DNA from: an uncultured Roseburia sp.
Lineage (GTDB): Bacteria; Bacillota; Clostridia; Lachnospirales; Lachnospiraceae
Reading direction: 5' to 3'
Length of the DNA stretch: 64,000 nucleotides
Assembly (NCBI GenBank): GCA_934309475.1
Contig: CAKRDK010000001.1
Coordinates: forward strand, 124,001 to 188,000
The notes below the pieces were generated by a model, which worked only from the letters and a program-made list of their open reading frames with translations, ran no database searches and had not been told where the DNA came from. Position numbers and translations under genes: made by a program. Shown piece by piece: positions 1 to 9,600 of this stretch (its first letter is position 1; every line of letters begins with the position of its first letter).

Positions 1-299
1 TCTTCATCCATGAAATATTTTGCGGCAGAACGTGCGATAGACGGCGTGATATCCGGTCTTAACACGAGTGTATTGCCTTCCCGGTCAAAAAATTTGTAAA
101 GTTCTTTTGACGGGGTTGTTCCAATCTCTTTTCCAAAAATATCGAAGAATTCGAATGTCGGTGTCTGGATGGTATGATATCCGTATTCTTTCATGGCATG
201 ATGCAGGCTGTCCTGCAAAATCATTTTCTTTTCACATTCGTCATTGTAAATGTCGCGGACACCTTCCGGCGTGTGTAACAGCTTTCTTTTCATGTTCAT
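1..299 (-). CDS. hisZ: ATP phosphoribosyltransferase regulatory subunit, N-terminal part (cut by window edge)
   Basis: The 99 visible codons give the N-terminus of HisZ, a non-catalytic paralogue of histidyl-tRNA synthetase that pairs with short-form HisG in the first step of histidine synthesis. PEGVRDI at residues 11-17 and RPDITPSIAR at 81-90 are seen; the RPD form of class II motif 2 favours HisZ over HisRS, where RPEGT is usual. Two ATGs lie two codons apart (299 and 293) behind AGGTAGGAAG; the longer start is listed but 293 has the better spacing. A consensus promoter lies about 100 nt upstream. HisS remains the alternative because the rest of the gene is outside the window. Confidence 0.85.
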   Translation of the reverse strand, partial: MNMKRKLLHTPEGVRDIYNDECEKKMILQDSLHHAMKEYGYHTIQTPTFEFFDIFGKEIGTTPSKELYKFFDREGNTLVLRPDITPSIARSAAKYFMDE

Positions 300-396
300 C
301 TTCCTACCTTCTAATCCCATTTCGTCTTCTTTTCCCATAGGATAACAGCCGACACTTTATTGTGCTACCATGCTACCACAATGAAATATTGGGTTT

Positions 397-425
397 ATTA
401 TAGGCGATAGTGAAAAAAATGTCAA
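397..425 (-). promoter_or_regulatory. Perfect-consensus vegetative promoter of hisZ
   Basis: On the minus strand TTGACA (420-425), 17 nt, TATAAT (397-402). Both hexamers and the spacer match the sigma-70/sigma-A consensus exactly. The -35 hexamer contains the TGA stop codon of recU (422-424), so the promoter begins inside the end of the upstream gene. A leader of about 90 nt follows; I saw no T-box in it. Confidence 0.8.
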
Positions 426-955
426 TCCCTTACATTCAAATCTTTTTGCAATGTATTTAGATACGGAACAAGGACACCGCTTGCCTTTTCTAAAAAGAAA
501 TCCGGTTCTAACTCTTCATAGCGGAAACTCTTTCTACCGCCCTCTTTGGCGCGGTTCCAAAATTCTAACAATTTTGCAAGGCGGAGATAATAAAATTCAT
601 CCCGTTGTGTGTAAAAAATCAGAAAAAATGCAACGCCGCCCTGTTTTTCAAATGCTTCCATGAATGCCACCTGATGTTCATGGATATTCTGAAGCGGGAA
701 CGTATCGCTGTTACACTCTTTTGCATCAAAGCAGACCGGAATCCCCTGCACCGCACCAATGTAGTCCACGGTACTCTTCTGGTCAAAGTAAGCAAGTGTG
801 ATATGTCTCGTCTGTTTGTCAATATTAATCGGCGTAATCGGCGTCGGTATCTTCTGAATCAACGCGAGTCCATTCTCCTGATATCTTTCATTTGTCCGGT
901 TGATGAATTCTTCTAAGGTAGAACCACGAAGTCCTCTCGAATTCCAGGTTGCCAT
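422..955 (-). CDS. recU: Holliday junction resolvase RecU
   Basis: RecU cleaves Holliday junctions during recombination and chromosome segregation in Firmicutes, working with RuvAB (both encoded later in this window). The 177-residue product has the family's usual length and its nuclease core: YIGAVQGIPVCFDAKEC at about residues 65-81 carries the catalytic acid/lysine pair (D..AKEC), followed by HEHQVAFMEAF with the conserved glutamine. The N-terminal NSRGLRGSTLEEFIN is typical. ATG at 955 has an AGAGGACAAC ribosome site. Only 32 nt separate it from the terminator-like hairpin of the gene before it, leaving little room for its own promoter. Confidence 0.92.
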   Translation of the reverse strand: MATWNSRGLRGSTLEEFINRTNERYQENGLALIQKIPTPITPINIDKQTRHITLAYFDQKSTVDYIGAVQGIPVCFDAKECNSDTFPLQNIHEHQVAFMEAFEKQGGVAFFLIFYTQRDEFYYLRLAKLLEFWNRAKEGGRKSFRYEELEPDFFLEKASGVLVPYLNTLQKDLNVRD

Positions 956-987
956 AAAGTTGTCCTCTTTTCTTTCATTCTGTGAAA

Positions 988-1019
988 GAAAAATCCGTTA
1001 GAAGTTCTAACGGATTTTT
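988..1019 (-). terminator. Hairpin terminator after the zinc-ribbon gene
   Basis: An almost perfect palindrome: AAAAATCCGTTAGAA, one base, then TTCTAACGGATTTTT. Read on minus it ends in a run of Ts 10 nt after the zinc-ribbon stop codon. It sits directly ahead of recU, so it may act as a partial terminator. Confidence 0.75.
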
Positions 1020-1028
1020 CATCAAATA

Positions 1029-1898
1029 CTATTTTAATAAGTGGAACTGTCCAATCAATGGAATCTCTTTCATCTTGCCCTGTGCTGCATATACAATTCC
1101 AAGAACCATAAGGATGATGGAAAGAATTGCTACAACTGCTGTAATGCCGGCACTGATAGTAGCAACTACGCCATACATTGTCCATACATTTCTTGCAGCC
1201 CGTAATAAAACAGCGGAAGAAATTGCCTTTAAAATGGCGCCTACAATATTTAAAGCGACAGATGTGATAAACACCAGCAATCCCTGGTTTGCATGGAATT
1301 TTGCAAACGGAGAATGTTTTGCTGTCAACATCGGAATTAAGAAAAGTAATCCGAAGTAAGAACAGATTGCAACTCCTTTATTTGCTGTTGCATCATCTGC
1401 GATTGGTGTATAGGACTGGCTTCCGTAATAAGCAGAAGCTGTCACTTTCGGTGCTGCATTTGCCTGCTGGCCATTGAACTGTGCTCCACCATTAAACTGT
1501 GCATTTCCGTTGTTAAACTGCGCTCCGCCATTAAACTGTGCGTTCCCGTTGTTGAACTGTGCACCATTGTTAAACTGCGCTCCATTATTGAACTGTGCAC
1601 CATTGTTAAACTGTGCTCCATTATTGAACTGTGCACCATTGTTAAACTGTGCATTAGTTTCAGCATTAACAGTTTCTCCGGCTGTCACAGTCTCTGCCGC
1701 TACAGCAGCGGCACCAGCTACGGCTTCAGCTGCGGCTTCTGCGCCTACTACAGCTTCTGCAGGCTGTTCCACGTTTGTAACTGTCTCATTCTGTTCCGGT
1801 GTAGCAGCTGCCTCTACAGCTTCTACCGGTGTTCCGCAAACATTACAGAACTTTGCTTCTTCAGGTAAAGAAGAACCACATTTCTTACATCTGATCAT
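1029..1898 (-). CDS. Zinc-ribbon protein with QFNNG repeats and DUF4870-like membrane domain
   Basis: Function unknown. Seen in order: a four-cysteine zinc ribbon (Cys4, 7, 18, 21); an Ala/Glu/Val-rich linker to about residue 80; a repeat tract of hexapeptides of the type AQFNNG at 83-145; and a C-terminal membrane domain (about 170-285) with three hydrophobic segments and the phrase SPFAKFHANQG, which is characteristic of DUF4870/Tic20-like small membrane proteins. The first two parts should be cytoplasmic. It is a 289-residue single gene with a promoter (1938-1966), an AGGAGG ribosome site and its own terminator. Zinc-ribbon plus DUF4870 proteins are common in Lachnospiraceae; the length of the asparagine-rich repeat is the unusual part. 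Confidence 0.8.
   Translation of the reverse strand: MIRCKKCGSSLPEEAKFCNVCGTPVEAVEAAATPEQNETVTNVEQPAEAVVGAEAAAEAVAGAAAVAAETVTAGETVNAETNAQFNNGAQFNNGAQFNNGAQFNNGAQFNNGAQFNNGNAQFNGGAQFNNGNAQFNGGAQFNGQQANAAPKVTASAYYGSQSYTPIADDATANKGVAICSYFGLLFLIPMLTAKHSPFAKFHANQGLLVFITSVALNIVGAILKAISSAVLLRAARNVWTMYGVVATISAGITAVVAILSIILMVLGIVYAAQGKMKEIPLIGQFHLLK
1464..1652 (-). repeat. 18-bp in-frame tandem repeat (AQFNNG)
   Basis: About ten copies of a 6-codon unit (A-Q-F-N-N-G, with N-A-Q-F-N-G-G variants). Because the unit is 18 bp, gain or loss of copies changes length but not frame. Copies differ mostly at wobble positions. The antisense reading gives a spurious LNCAPL-repeat ORF. Confidence 0.9.
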
Positions 1899-1937
1899 AA
1901 TTTGATCGCCCTCCTATTTATTAACATTTTCTTACCT

Positions 1938-1966
1938 ATTATATAGAATTCGACGACAAACTTCAA
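1938..1966 (-). promoter_or_regulatory. Promoter of the zinc-ribbon gene
   Basis: Minus strand TTGAAG (1961-1966), 17 nt, TATAAT (1938-1943), about 40 nt ahead of the ATG at 1898, in the spacer after the BspA array. Confidence 0.65.
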
Positions 1967-1988
1967 CAGGAGATGTAAAGTTTATTTT

Positions 1989-4388
1989 TTATTTTTTCTT
2001 CTTCCACTGTGCATACAACACAACTTTTCCATTTGATTTTGAAGTTAAGTTCTTAATCTGAGCCTTATTCTTATAAGTCTTTCCGGAACCATCTTTCTTC
2101 GTGTTCCAGCCCTTGAACGCATAGCCTTTGCGCTTGAATCCGTTCGACGTCAATGTATATTTTTTTCCATATTTGCAGGTAATAGCTTTTGTCTTTCCGG
2201 TTGCTTTCTTATTATTCGCATCAAATGTAATGGTGTACTTGTTCGCAGACCATTTCGCATAGAGTGTCTTATTGCCGGTAGAACCCTTTTTAATCTGTTT
2301 TATCTGGTTCTTGTAGTTAGAATCGGTATACCAACCTTTGAAGGTATATCCCTTGCGGGTTGGATTCTTTAATTTGATGGTTGCTGTGCCGATGTTGTAT
2401 TTTGCAGGGTTATCTTTGGAATTCGTTCCGCTGTTTAAGTTGTAGGTAATCGTATAACTCTTCTTTGACCATTTTGCATACAGCGTTTTATTTCCGGTAG
2501 ACCCTTTCTTAATCTGCTTTATCTGATTCTTGTAGTTAGAATCGATATACCAGCCTTTAAATGTATAACCTTTACGGGTCGGATTCTGCAGCGTAATGGT
2601 TGCTGTCTCAATGTTATATTTGGCAGGATTATCTTTGGAATTCGTTCCACTATTTAAGTTGTAGGTAATGGTATAGTTTTTCTTTTTCCACTGTGCATAC
2701 AAGGTGACGCTTGAACCGTTTGTTTTTGTCAGTGTTGAACCATCTGCCTTATCGGCGTAAGCTGTACCTTTTCCATTTGCTTTGGTGTTCCATCCGTTAA
2801 ATGTATATCCTTTACGGCTGTAGGCATTCGCAGTCAATTTCGTTCCACTGCCATATGTGATGGACTGATTCTTCATGGAACCGCTTGTAGAACCGTTTCC
2901 ACTAAAGATAACGTTGTAGGTTACTGTCTGATTCGTATCGTTTGTAGTTATAAGATGAATACTGCTGTTCTGATTCTGTGGCAATGTTGCGTAAGACTTT
3001 CCGTTTGTATCGTAAAATGTTGTTGGTAAGGATACATTGACAGAAACATTCTTTGGAGTGTCAAGTTCTTTGAGAGATGAACAGAAACCCAACATGTCAG
3101 AAGCATCCTCTACATTGCTCATATCAAAATTACTTATATCTAACTGTGTTAGATTTTTACAACTATTAAACATGTACATCATATTCGTAACATTACTTGT
3201 ATCAAAGTTACTTACATCTAACTCCGTTACACCTGAACACCCCCAAAACATATTTGTCATATCCGTAATATTACTTGTATCAAACTTACTTACATCTAAC
3301 TGTGTTAAGCCCGAACACGAACCAAACATAGATGCGCTATCCGTAACTTTGCTCGTGTCAAAATCACTTACATCTAACTGCGTTAAGCCCGAACACCCCT
3401 GAAACATATATGTCATACCTTCAACTTTACCCGTATCAAAGTTACTTACATCTAACTGTGTTAGATTCAAACAACTACTAAACATAAATCCCATATCTGT
3501 AACATTACTCGTATCAAACTTACTTACATCTAACTGCGTTAAGCCCATACATCCCTCAAACATCTCTCTCATATCCGTAACATTACTCGTATCAAACTTG
3601 CTTACATCTAACTGCGTTAAGCCTGTACATCCCCCAAACATACCTGACATATCTGTAACATTACTTGTATCAAACTTGCTTATATCTAACTGTGTTAGAT
3701 TTTCACAGTTCTGAAACATATCCCGCATAGACGTAGCATTGCTCGTGTCAAAGTTACTTACATCTAACTGTGTTAGGTTCAAACAATCAGAAAACAGATA
3801 GCCCATATCCGTAACATTACTTGTATCAAAATTACTTACATCTATCTGTGTTAAGTTCGAACACTTATAGAACATACCTGATATATCTATAACATTACTT
3901 GTATCAAAATTACTTACATCTAACTGCGTTAAACTTAAGCACTTATAAAATATAAATGATATATTCTTTACTTTGCTTGTGTCAAACTTTGTTAAATCAA
4001 CACTTGTTAAATTTTCACAATCTCTAAAAAAGTCTGATGCATCTGTAATTCCACTTACGTCTACCGTAGCTGTCTTTATCTGGTCTGCATAATTAAGCCA
4101 TGGCCTGCTATTATATTCGGTATCTCCCGAACCAGAAATCGTCAATGCTCCATCTGAATCCAAAGACCAGCTAATATTTTGATCTGTACCCTCAGCAACA
4201 ATTGTTGCGGTCACACTTTCCAGAGTTCCAGAATCTTCTCCCGTTACGATTTCTTCTGTCTCATTTACAGTTTCTTCTGTTTCCTGGGACGTGTTCTGCG
4301 CAAACATCATCTCTGCCGGTGCTGTCAAAAGCATCAAGAATGACAGTCCACATGCCATAATTCTGGTTAAAAATCTTTTTCCCTTCAT
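1989..4388 (-). CDS. BspA-like secreted repeat protein 1 (DUF285 plus InlB-type repeats)
   Basis: About 799 residues. Likely a secreted or surface protein that binds host or matrix components, by analogy with BspA-family proteins; no partner can be named. Seen: a signal peptide ending ...MMFA/QN near residue 31, a short acidic Glu/Thr linker, twelve 26-residue repeats of the type LTQLDVSNFDTSNVTDM..MF..C (DNA 3075-4010), then four C-terminal modules with KGYTFKGW cores (Flg_new/InlB B-repeat type) in order A-B-B-C. It ends LYAQWKKKK with no LPXTG, SLH or choline-binding motif. ATG at 4388 is 9 nt from GGAGG; the ATG at 4397 abuts GGAGG and is less likely. It is the last of three tandem paralogues. 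Confidence 0.88.
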   Translation of the reverse strand: MKGKRFLTRIMACGLSFLMLLTAPAEMMFAQNTSQETEETVNETEEIVTGEDSGTLESVTATIVAEGTDQNISWSLDSDGALTISGSGDTEYNSRPWLNYADQIKTATVDVSGITDASDFFRDCENLTSVDLTKFDTSKVKNISFIFYKCLSLTQLDVSNFDTSNVIDISGMFYKCSNLTQIDVSNFDTSNVTDMGYLFSDCLNLTQLDVSNFDTSNATSMRDMFQNCENLTQLDISKFDTSNVTDMSGMFGGCTGLTQLDVSKFDTSNVTDMREMFEGCMGLTQLDVSKFDTSNVTDMGFMFSSCLNLTQLDVSNFDTGKVEGMTYMFQGCSGLTQLDVSDFDTSKVTDSASMFGSCSGLTQLDVSKFDTSNITDMTNMFWGCSGVTELDVSNFDTSNVTNMMYMFNSCKNLTQLDISNFDMSNVEDASDMLGFCSSLKELDTPKNVSVNVSLPTTFYDTNGKSYATLPQNQNSSIHLITTNDTNQTVTYNVIFSGNGSTSGSMKNQSITYGSGTKLTANAYSRKGYTFNGWNTKANGKGTAYADKADGSTLTKTNGSSVTLYAQWKKKNYTITYNLNSGTNSKDNPAKYNIETATITLQNPTRKGYTFKGWYIDSNYKNQIKQIKKGSTGNKTLYAKWSKKSYTITYNLNSGTNSKDNPAKYNIGTATIKLKNPTRKGYTFKGWYTDSNYKNQIKQIKKGSTGNKTLYAKWSANKYTITFDANNKKATGKTKAITCKYGKKYTLTSNGFKRKGYAFKGWNTKKDGSGKTYKNKAQIKNLTSKSNGKVVLYAQWKKKK
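3075..4010 (-). repeat. Twelve 78-bp DUF285 repeats in BspA-like gene 1
   Basis: 936 bp, exactly twelve 78-bp units, each coding 26 residues. Adjacent units are highly alike at the DNA level (for example the recurring ACATCTAACTG on the plus strand), which is a substrate for unequal recombination. Confidence 0.9.
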
Positions 4389-4444
4389 AAACTTCATCCT
4401 CCGTATTTTTTCTATTTACTACAACGTAATCAATTAAAAAAGTT
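4389..4444 (-). repeat. Duplicated intergenic spacer between BspA-like genes 2 and 1
   Basis: The 56-nt spacer shares ACTACAACGTAATCAATTAA and the ATACGGAGGATG ribosome site with the spacer at 6605-6662, so the duplicated unit was gene plus spacer. I see no promoter or terminator in it, which fits co-transcription. Confidence 0.7.
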
Positions 4445-6604
4445 TTATTTATTCTTCTTCCACTGTGCATACAACACGACTTTTCCGTTTGATTTTGAAG
4501 TTAAGTTCTTAATCTCAGCCTTATTCTTATAAGTCTTTCCGGAACTATCTTTTTTCGTGTTCCAGCCCTTGAACGTGTAACCTTTCCGTTTGAATCCGTT
4601 CGACGTCAATGTATATTTTTTGCCATATTTGCAGGTAATAGCTTTTGTTTTTCCGGTTGCCTTCTTGTGATTTGCATCAAACGTAACGGTATACTTATTC
4701 GCAGACCACTTCGCATAGAGTGTCTTATTGCCGGTGGAACCCTTTTTAATCTGTTTAATTTGATTCTTGTAGTTCGAATCTGTGTACCAGCCTTTAAAGG
4801 TGTAGCCCTTGCGGGTTGGATTCTTTAACGTGATGGTTGCTGTGCTGATATTGTATTTAGCTGGATTATCTTTGGAATTCGTTCCGCTGTTTAAGTTGTA
4901 GGTAATGGCATAACTCTTCTTTGACCATTTCGCATACAGCGTTTTATTTCCCGTCGAACCTTTCTTAATCTGCTTTATCTGATTCTTGTAGTTCGAATCA
5001 GTATACCAGCCTTTAAACGTATAACCTTTACGGGTTGGATTCTGCAGCGTAATGGTTGATGTCTCTATGTTGTACTGAGAAGGATTATCCTTTGCATTGG
5101 TTCCACTATTTAAGTTGTAGGTAATGGTATAGTTTTTCTTTTTCCACTGTGCATACAAGGTGACGCTTGAACCGTTTGTTTTTGTCAGTGTTGAACCATC
5201 TGCCTTATCGGCGTAAGCTGTACCTTTTCCGTTTGCTTTAGTGTTCCATCCGTTAAATGTATATCCTTTACGGCTGTAAGCATTCGCAGTCAATTTCGTT
5301 CCACTGCCATATGTGATGGACTGATTCTTCATGGAACCGCCTGTAGAACCGTTGCCGTTAAAAATAACGGTGTAGGATACTGTCTGATTTGTACTGTTTG
5401 TAGTAGTAAGATGAATACTGCTGTTCTGATTCATTGGCAATGCTGTGTAAGACTTGCCGTTTTTGTCGTAAAATGTTGTTGGTAAGGATACACTGCTCAA
5501 AACATTCTTTGGAGTATCAAGTTCTTTGAGGAATGAACAGCCATACAACATGTCAGAAGTACCATATAGATTACTACTACTCATATCAAAACTACTTAAA
5601 TCTAACTGCGTTAACCCAGAACACTCATAAAACATATTATCAATATACGTAACATTACTTGTATCAAAATTACTTACATCTAACTGTGTTAACCCAGAAC
5701 AGCCGTAAAACATGTAACACATTTCCGTTACATTGTTTGTATCAAAATTACCTACATCTAACTGTGTTAACCCGGAACAGCCAAAAAACATATCCCTCAT
5801 ATCTGTAACATTACTCGTATCAAAATTACTTACATCTAATTGTGCCAGGCTTGAACACTTGCCAAACATATAACTCATATCCGTAACATTACTCGTATCA
5901 AAATTACTTACATCTAACTGCGTTAAGCCGGAACAAGCGTAAAACATATCCTCCATATCCGTAACATTGCTCGTATCAAAATTACTTACATCTAATTGTG
6001 CTAGGTTTTCACAGTTAAGAAACATATAACTCATATCCGTAACATTACTCGTATTAAAATTACCCACATCTAACTGTGTTAACCCGGAACAAGCGTAAAA
6101 CATACCCAACATAGACGTAACATTACTTGTATCAAAATTACTTACATCTAACTGTGTCAGACCAGAACAGTAAGCAAACATATCCTTCATAGACGTAACA
6201 TTACTTGTATCAAACTTTGTCAAATCAACACTTGTTAAATTTTCACAATTCTTAAAAAAACCTGATGCATCTGTAATTCCACTTACGTCTACCGTAGCTG
6301 TCTTTATCTGGTCTGTATAATAAATCCATGGTCTGTTATTATATTCGGTATCTCCCGAACCAGAAATCGTCAATGCTCCATCTGAATCCAAAGACCAGCT
6401 AATATTTTGATCTGTACCCTCAGCAACAATTGTTGCAGTTGTAGCATCATCTTCTGTCTCCGCTACATCCTCTGTCTCGTTTACAGTTTCTTCTGTTTCC
6501 TGGGACGTATTCTGTGCAAACACCATCTCCGCCGGTGCTGTCAAAAGCATCAAGAATGACAGACCACATGCCATAATTCTGGTTAAAAATCTTTTTCCTT
6601 TCAT
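4445..6604 (-). CDS. BspA-like secreted repeat protein 2 (DUF285 plus InlB-type repeats)
   Basis: About 719 residues with the same plan as its neighbours: signal peptide (LSFLMLLTAPAEMVFA), acidic linker, nine DUF285 repeats (DNA 5531-6238; the last is 28 residues, DMSSSNLYGTSDM), then C-terminal modules A-B-B-C ending LYAQWKKNK. The post-signal segment ATIVAEGTDQNISWSLDSDG is the same as in protein 1, and the C-terminal halves are nearly identical at the DNA level, pointing to recent duplication or gene conversion. A longer reading frame upstream (to 6706) has no ribosome site; ATG 6604 lies 9 nt after GGAGG. No anchoring motif is seen. Role in adhesion is inferred from the family only. Confidence 0.87.
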   Translation of the reverse strand: MKGKRFLTRIMACGLSFLMLLTAPAEMVFAQNTSQETEETVNETEDVAETEDDATTATIVAEGTDQNISWSLDSDGALTISGSGDTEYNNRPWIYYTDQIKTATVDVSGITDASGFFKNCENLTSVDLTKFDTSNVTSMKDMFAYCSGLTQLDVSNFDTSNVTSMLGMFYACSGLTQLDVGNFNTSNVTDMSYMFLNCENLAQLDVSNFDTSNVTDMEDMFYACSGLTQLDVSNFDTSNVTDMSYMFGKCSSLAQLDVSNFDTSNVTDMRDMFFGCSGLTQLDVGNFDTNNVTEMCYMFYGCSGLTQLDVSNFDTSNVTYIDNMFYECSGLTQLDLSSFDMSSSNLYGTSDMLYGCSFLKELDTPKNVLSSVSLPTTFYDKNGKSYTALPMNQNSSIHLTTTNSTNQTVSYTVIFNGNGSTGGSMKNQSITYGSGTKLTANAYSRKGYTFNGWNTKANGKGTAYADKADGSTLTKTNGSSVTLYAQWKKKNYTITYNLNSGTNAKDNPSQYNIETSTITLQNPTRKGYTFKGWYTDSNYKNQIKQIKKGSTGNKTLYAKWSKKSYAITYNLNSGTNSKDNPAKYNISTATITLKNPTRKGYTFKGWYTDSNYKNQIKQIKKGSTGNKTLYAKWSANKYTVTFDANHKKATGKTKAITCKYGKKYTLTSNGFKRKGYTFKGWNTKKDSSGKTYKNKAEIKNLTSKSNGKVVLYAQWKKNK
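5531..6238 (-). repeat. Nine DUF285 repeats in BspA-like gene 2
   Basis: Eight 78-bp units plus one of 84 bp at the C-terminal end of the array, coding the LTQLDVSNFDTSNVTDM-type repeat. Confidence 0.9.
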
Positions 6605-6662
6605 AAACTTCATCCTCCGTATTTTTATTTCTATTACTACAACGTAATCAATTAAAAAAATT
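6605..6662 (-). repeat. Duplicated intergenic spacer between BspA-like genes 3 and 2
   Basis: A 58-nt spacer that is near-identical in its centre to 4389-4444, including the ACGGAGG ribosome site. It carries no visible promoter or terminator. Confidence 0.7.
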
Positions 6663-9600
6663 TTATTTTTTCTTCTTCCACTGTGCATACAACACAACTT
6701 TTCCATTTGATTTCGAAGTTAAGTTCTTAATCTGAGCCTTATTCTTATAAGTCTTTCCTGAACCATCTTTCTTCGTGTTCCAGCCCTTGAACGTGTAACC
6801 TTTCCGTTTAAATCCGTTCGACGTCAATGTATATTTTTTGCCATATTTGCAGGTAATAGCTTTTGTCTTTCCGGTTGCTTTCTTGTTATTCGCATCAAAT
6901 GTAATGGTGTACTTGTTCGCAGACCATTTCGCATAGAGTGTCTTATTGCCGGTAGAACCCTTTTTAATCTGTCTTATCTGGTTCTTGTAGTTAGAATCGG
7001 TATACCAACCTTTGAAGGTATAACCCTTGCGGGTTGGATTCTTTAATGTGATGGTTGCTGTCTTAATATTGTATTTGGCAGGGTTTTCTTTTGCATTGGT
7101 TCCATTATTTAGGTTGTATGTAATCGTGTAGTTTTTCTTCTTCCACTGTGCATATAAGGTAACACTTGAACCGTTTTTCTTTGATAACTTTGAACCATCC
7201 GCCTTGTCGGCATAGTCTTTTCCTGAACCATCTGCCTTTGTATTCCAGCCTTTAAACACATAACCTTTCCGTTTAAAGGCATTGGCAGTTAATTTTGTGC
7301 CGGTTCCGTATTTGATGGACTGATTCTTCATGGAACCGCTTGTTGATTTATTGCCGTTAAAGACAACCTGATATTTTACCGGTTTATTTACATTTAAGTG
7401 CATACTGCTTTTCACATTCTTCGGCAACGAGGTGTAGGATTTTCCCTTGGAATCGTAAAATGTTTTTGGCAAGGACACATTGCTAGAAACCTTTTTCGGA
7501 GTATCAAGTTCCTGTAATGCCAGACAGCCATCTAACATAGCACTGGCACTCGATAATTTGCTTAAGTCGAAGAAACTTAAATTCAATGTTTTTAATGCAT
7601 TGCTGTTTGCAAACATCATGTCCATATCCTTCACTTTTGCGGTGTTAAATTTCGATAAGTCTAATTTCTTTAAAGCGTGACATTCCGAAAACATACATTT
7701 CATATCGGTTACGTTTGAGGTATTCAGCCAGCTTAAATCCACGGTTTCCAAGGAGTTACACTGCATAAAAAGATAACTCATATTTGTTACCGCACTTGTA
7801 TTTGCACTTGAACAGGACACCGTTTTTAAGGCAGTGCAATCCGCAAACATTTCAGACATATCCTTTAATTTTGGTGCATTTAATTTTCCGAGTTTAATCG
7901 TTTTTAAATTCGAGCATCTTAAAAACATTGCCCATACACTTGTGACCGCTGAATAATCAAAGGTACTGATATCAATAGACTGTAAGGAAGAACAATCTGA
8001 AAACATCGTTGCCATGTCTTGCATTTTTGAGGTTTTCATCTTACTGACATCAAGTGTTGTCAATTTCGAGCAGCCCCGGAACATTCCATTTGCTTCTGTT
8101 ACATTAGAGGTATTAAACTTTGATATATCTAATGCAGTAAGGCTTGACATATCCGAAAACATAATCGTCATGCAGGTTACCTTTTCGGTATTAAACTTTG
8201 ATACATCTAATGTTTTTAAGGAAGAACATACCGAAAACGTACCATTCATATTGGTTACTTTAGACGTATTAAAGTTTGTCACGTCTAACGACGTAAGGCT
8301 TGGCATATCGGCAAACATCAATGACATATCTGTTACGTTAGACGTATCAAAATGGCTGACATCAAGTTTTTTCAAAGTCTCTGCCCCATAAAACATCTCG
8401 CTCATGTTTGTGACATTAGAGGTATTAAACTTACTGACATCGAGTGATTTTAATTTTTTGACATTCCTAAACATACCTGACATACTTGTGACTTTGCCGG
8501 TATTAAACGTAGCTGTGTTCATCTGCAAGGTAGTTAACGCTTCCATGTGGGAAAACATCGATGTCATATCCGTTACGTTAGACGTATCAAAAGAGCGCAC
8601 ATCAAGCGTCGTAATGCTCTTGCATCCCTCAAACATATCCATCATGCCCGTTACGTTGGACGTGTTGAATTTGCTGACATCTGCGGCTTTTAATTTTTCG
8701 CATCTCTGAAACATCATATACATACCTGTGACGTTACCGGTATCCCAGTTTGAGAGTCCTACAATGGTCTCTAATTCACTACAATACCGGAATACATCGT
8801 ACATGTCCGTTACATTTGAAGTATCAAACCCGCTGACATCTACCGTTTTTAATGCCTCGCAATTTTCAAACATGCCACCTATTTCTGTCAGACTATCTGC
8901 CTGCCAGCCTTTTAGATTTAACGTCTTAAGGCTGGTTGCTTCTTCAAACATTCCTACACTGTCTTGTAGTTTTTTTACATTCCATTTTGAAAGATTCAGA
9001 CTCTCTATTCCACGACAATAGGCGAACATCCCATTCATATCCGTCACATTGCCGGTATCTAAAGTTTCTATTCCACTAATTGTTTTTAGATTGAAACAGT
9101 AACCAAACATTCCTGCCATATTGGTACACTGTGAAAAGTCAGAACCGGACAAATCAACCGATGTCAAATTACTGCATCCACTGAGCAACCCATCTGCTGA
9201 CGTAATTCCGGTTACTTTTATGACTGCTGTTTTAATCTGTTCTCTATAGGTATTCCATGGTCTTACCGTGGCATCTCCAACATTCCCTTTTCCTGAAATT
9301 GTCAGTTTACCGCTTGCGGATATCGACCAGCTCAAAGCACCGTCTGTGCCGGATACTGCTGAGGCTGTCTGCAATTCTAAATCTTCTGTGCTTTCAACTG
9401 TCTCGGTATCCTGCTCTGTCATAGCATCTTCCGTACCCTGCTCATCTGTATCCTGAATTGCTTCCTGTACATCAACTTCTTCTGTATCCTGAACTACCGT
9501 TTCTGTACTTAATGTTTCATCCTCTACGTCAGCCTCTTTGGTATCCTGCTCTGCCATAGCTTCTTCCGCCTCTTCTGTTTCCGGCATCTCTGTGGCAGGT

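Noticed and set aside
300-396. hisZ leader considered as a T-box riboswitch
   Set aside because: Only about 90 nt long, with no T-box sequence or terminator/antiterminator pair that I can find.
1474-1905. Plus-strand ORF of 143 aa rich in LNCAPL repeats
   Set aside because: It is the antisense shadow of the QFNNG repeat; the minus frame has the zinc ribbon, ribosome site, promoter and terminator.
3075-4010. Regular 78-bp repeats considered as a CRISPR array
   Set aside because: There are no unique spacers; each whole unit codes a 26-residue DUF285 repeat in frame.
4445-6706. Longer form of BspA-like protein 2 starting at 6706
   Set aside because: The extra 34 residues are spacer and the end of the upstream gene copy; the signal peptide and GGAGG place the start at 6604.
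7480-9456. Several plus-strand ORFs opposite the BspA-like array (and 3037-3402)
   Set aside because: They are antisense readings of the repeat units, lack ribosome sites and have no coherent protein pattern.
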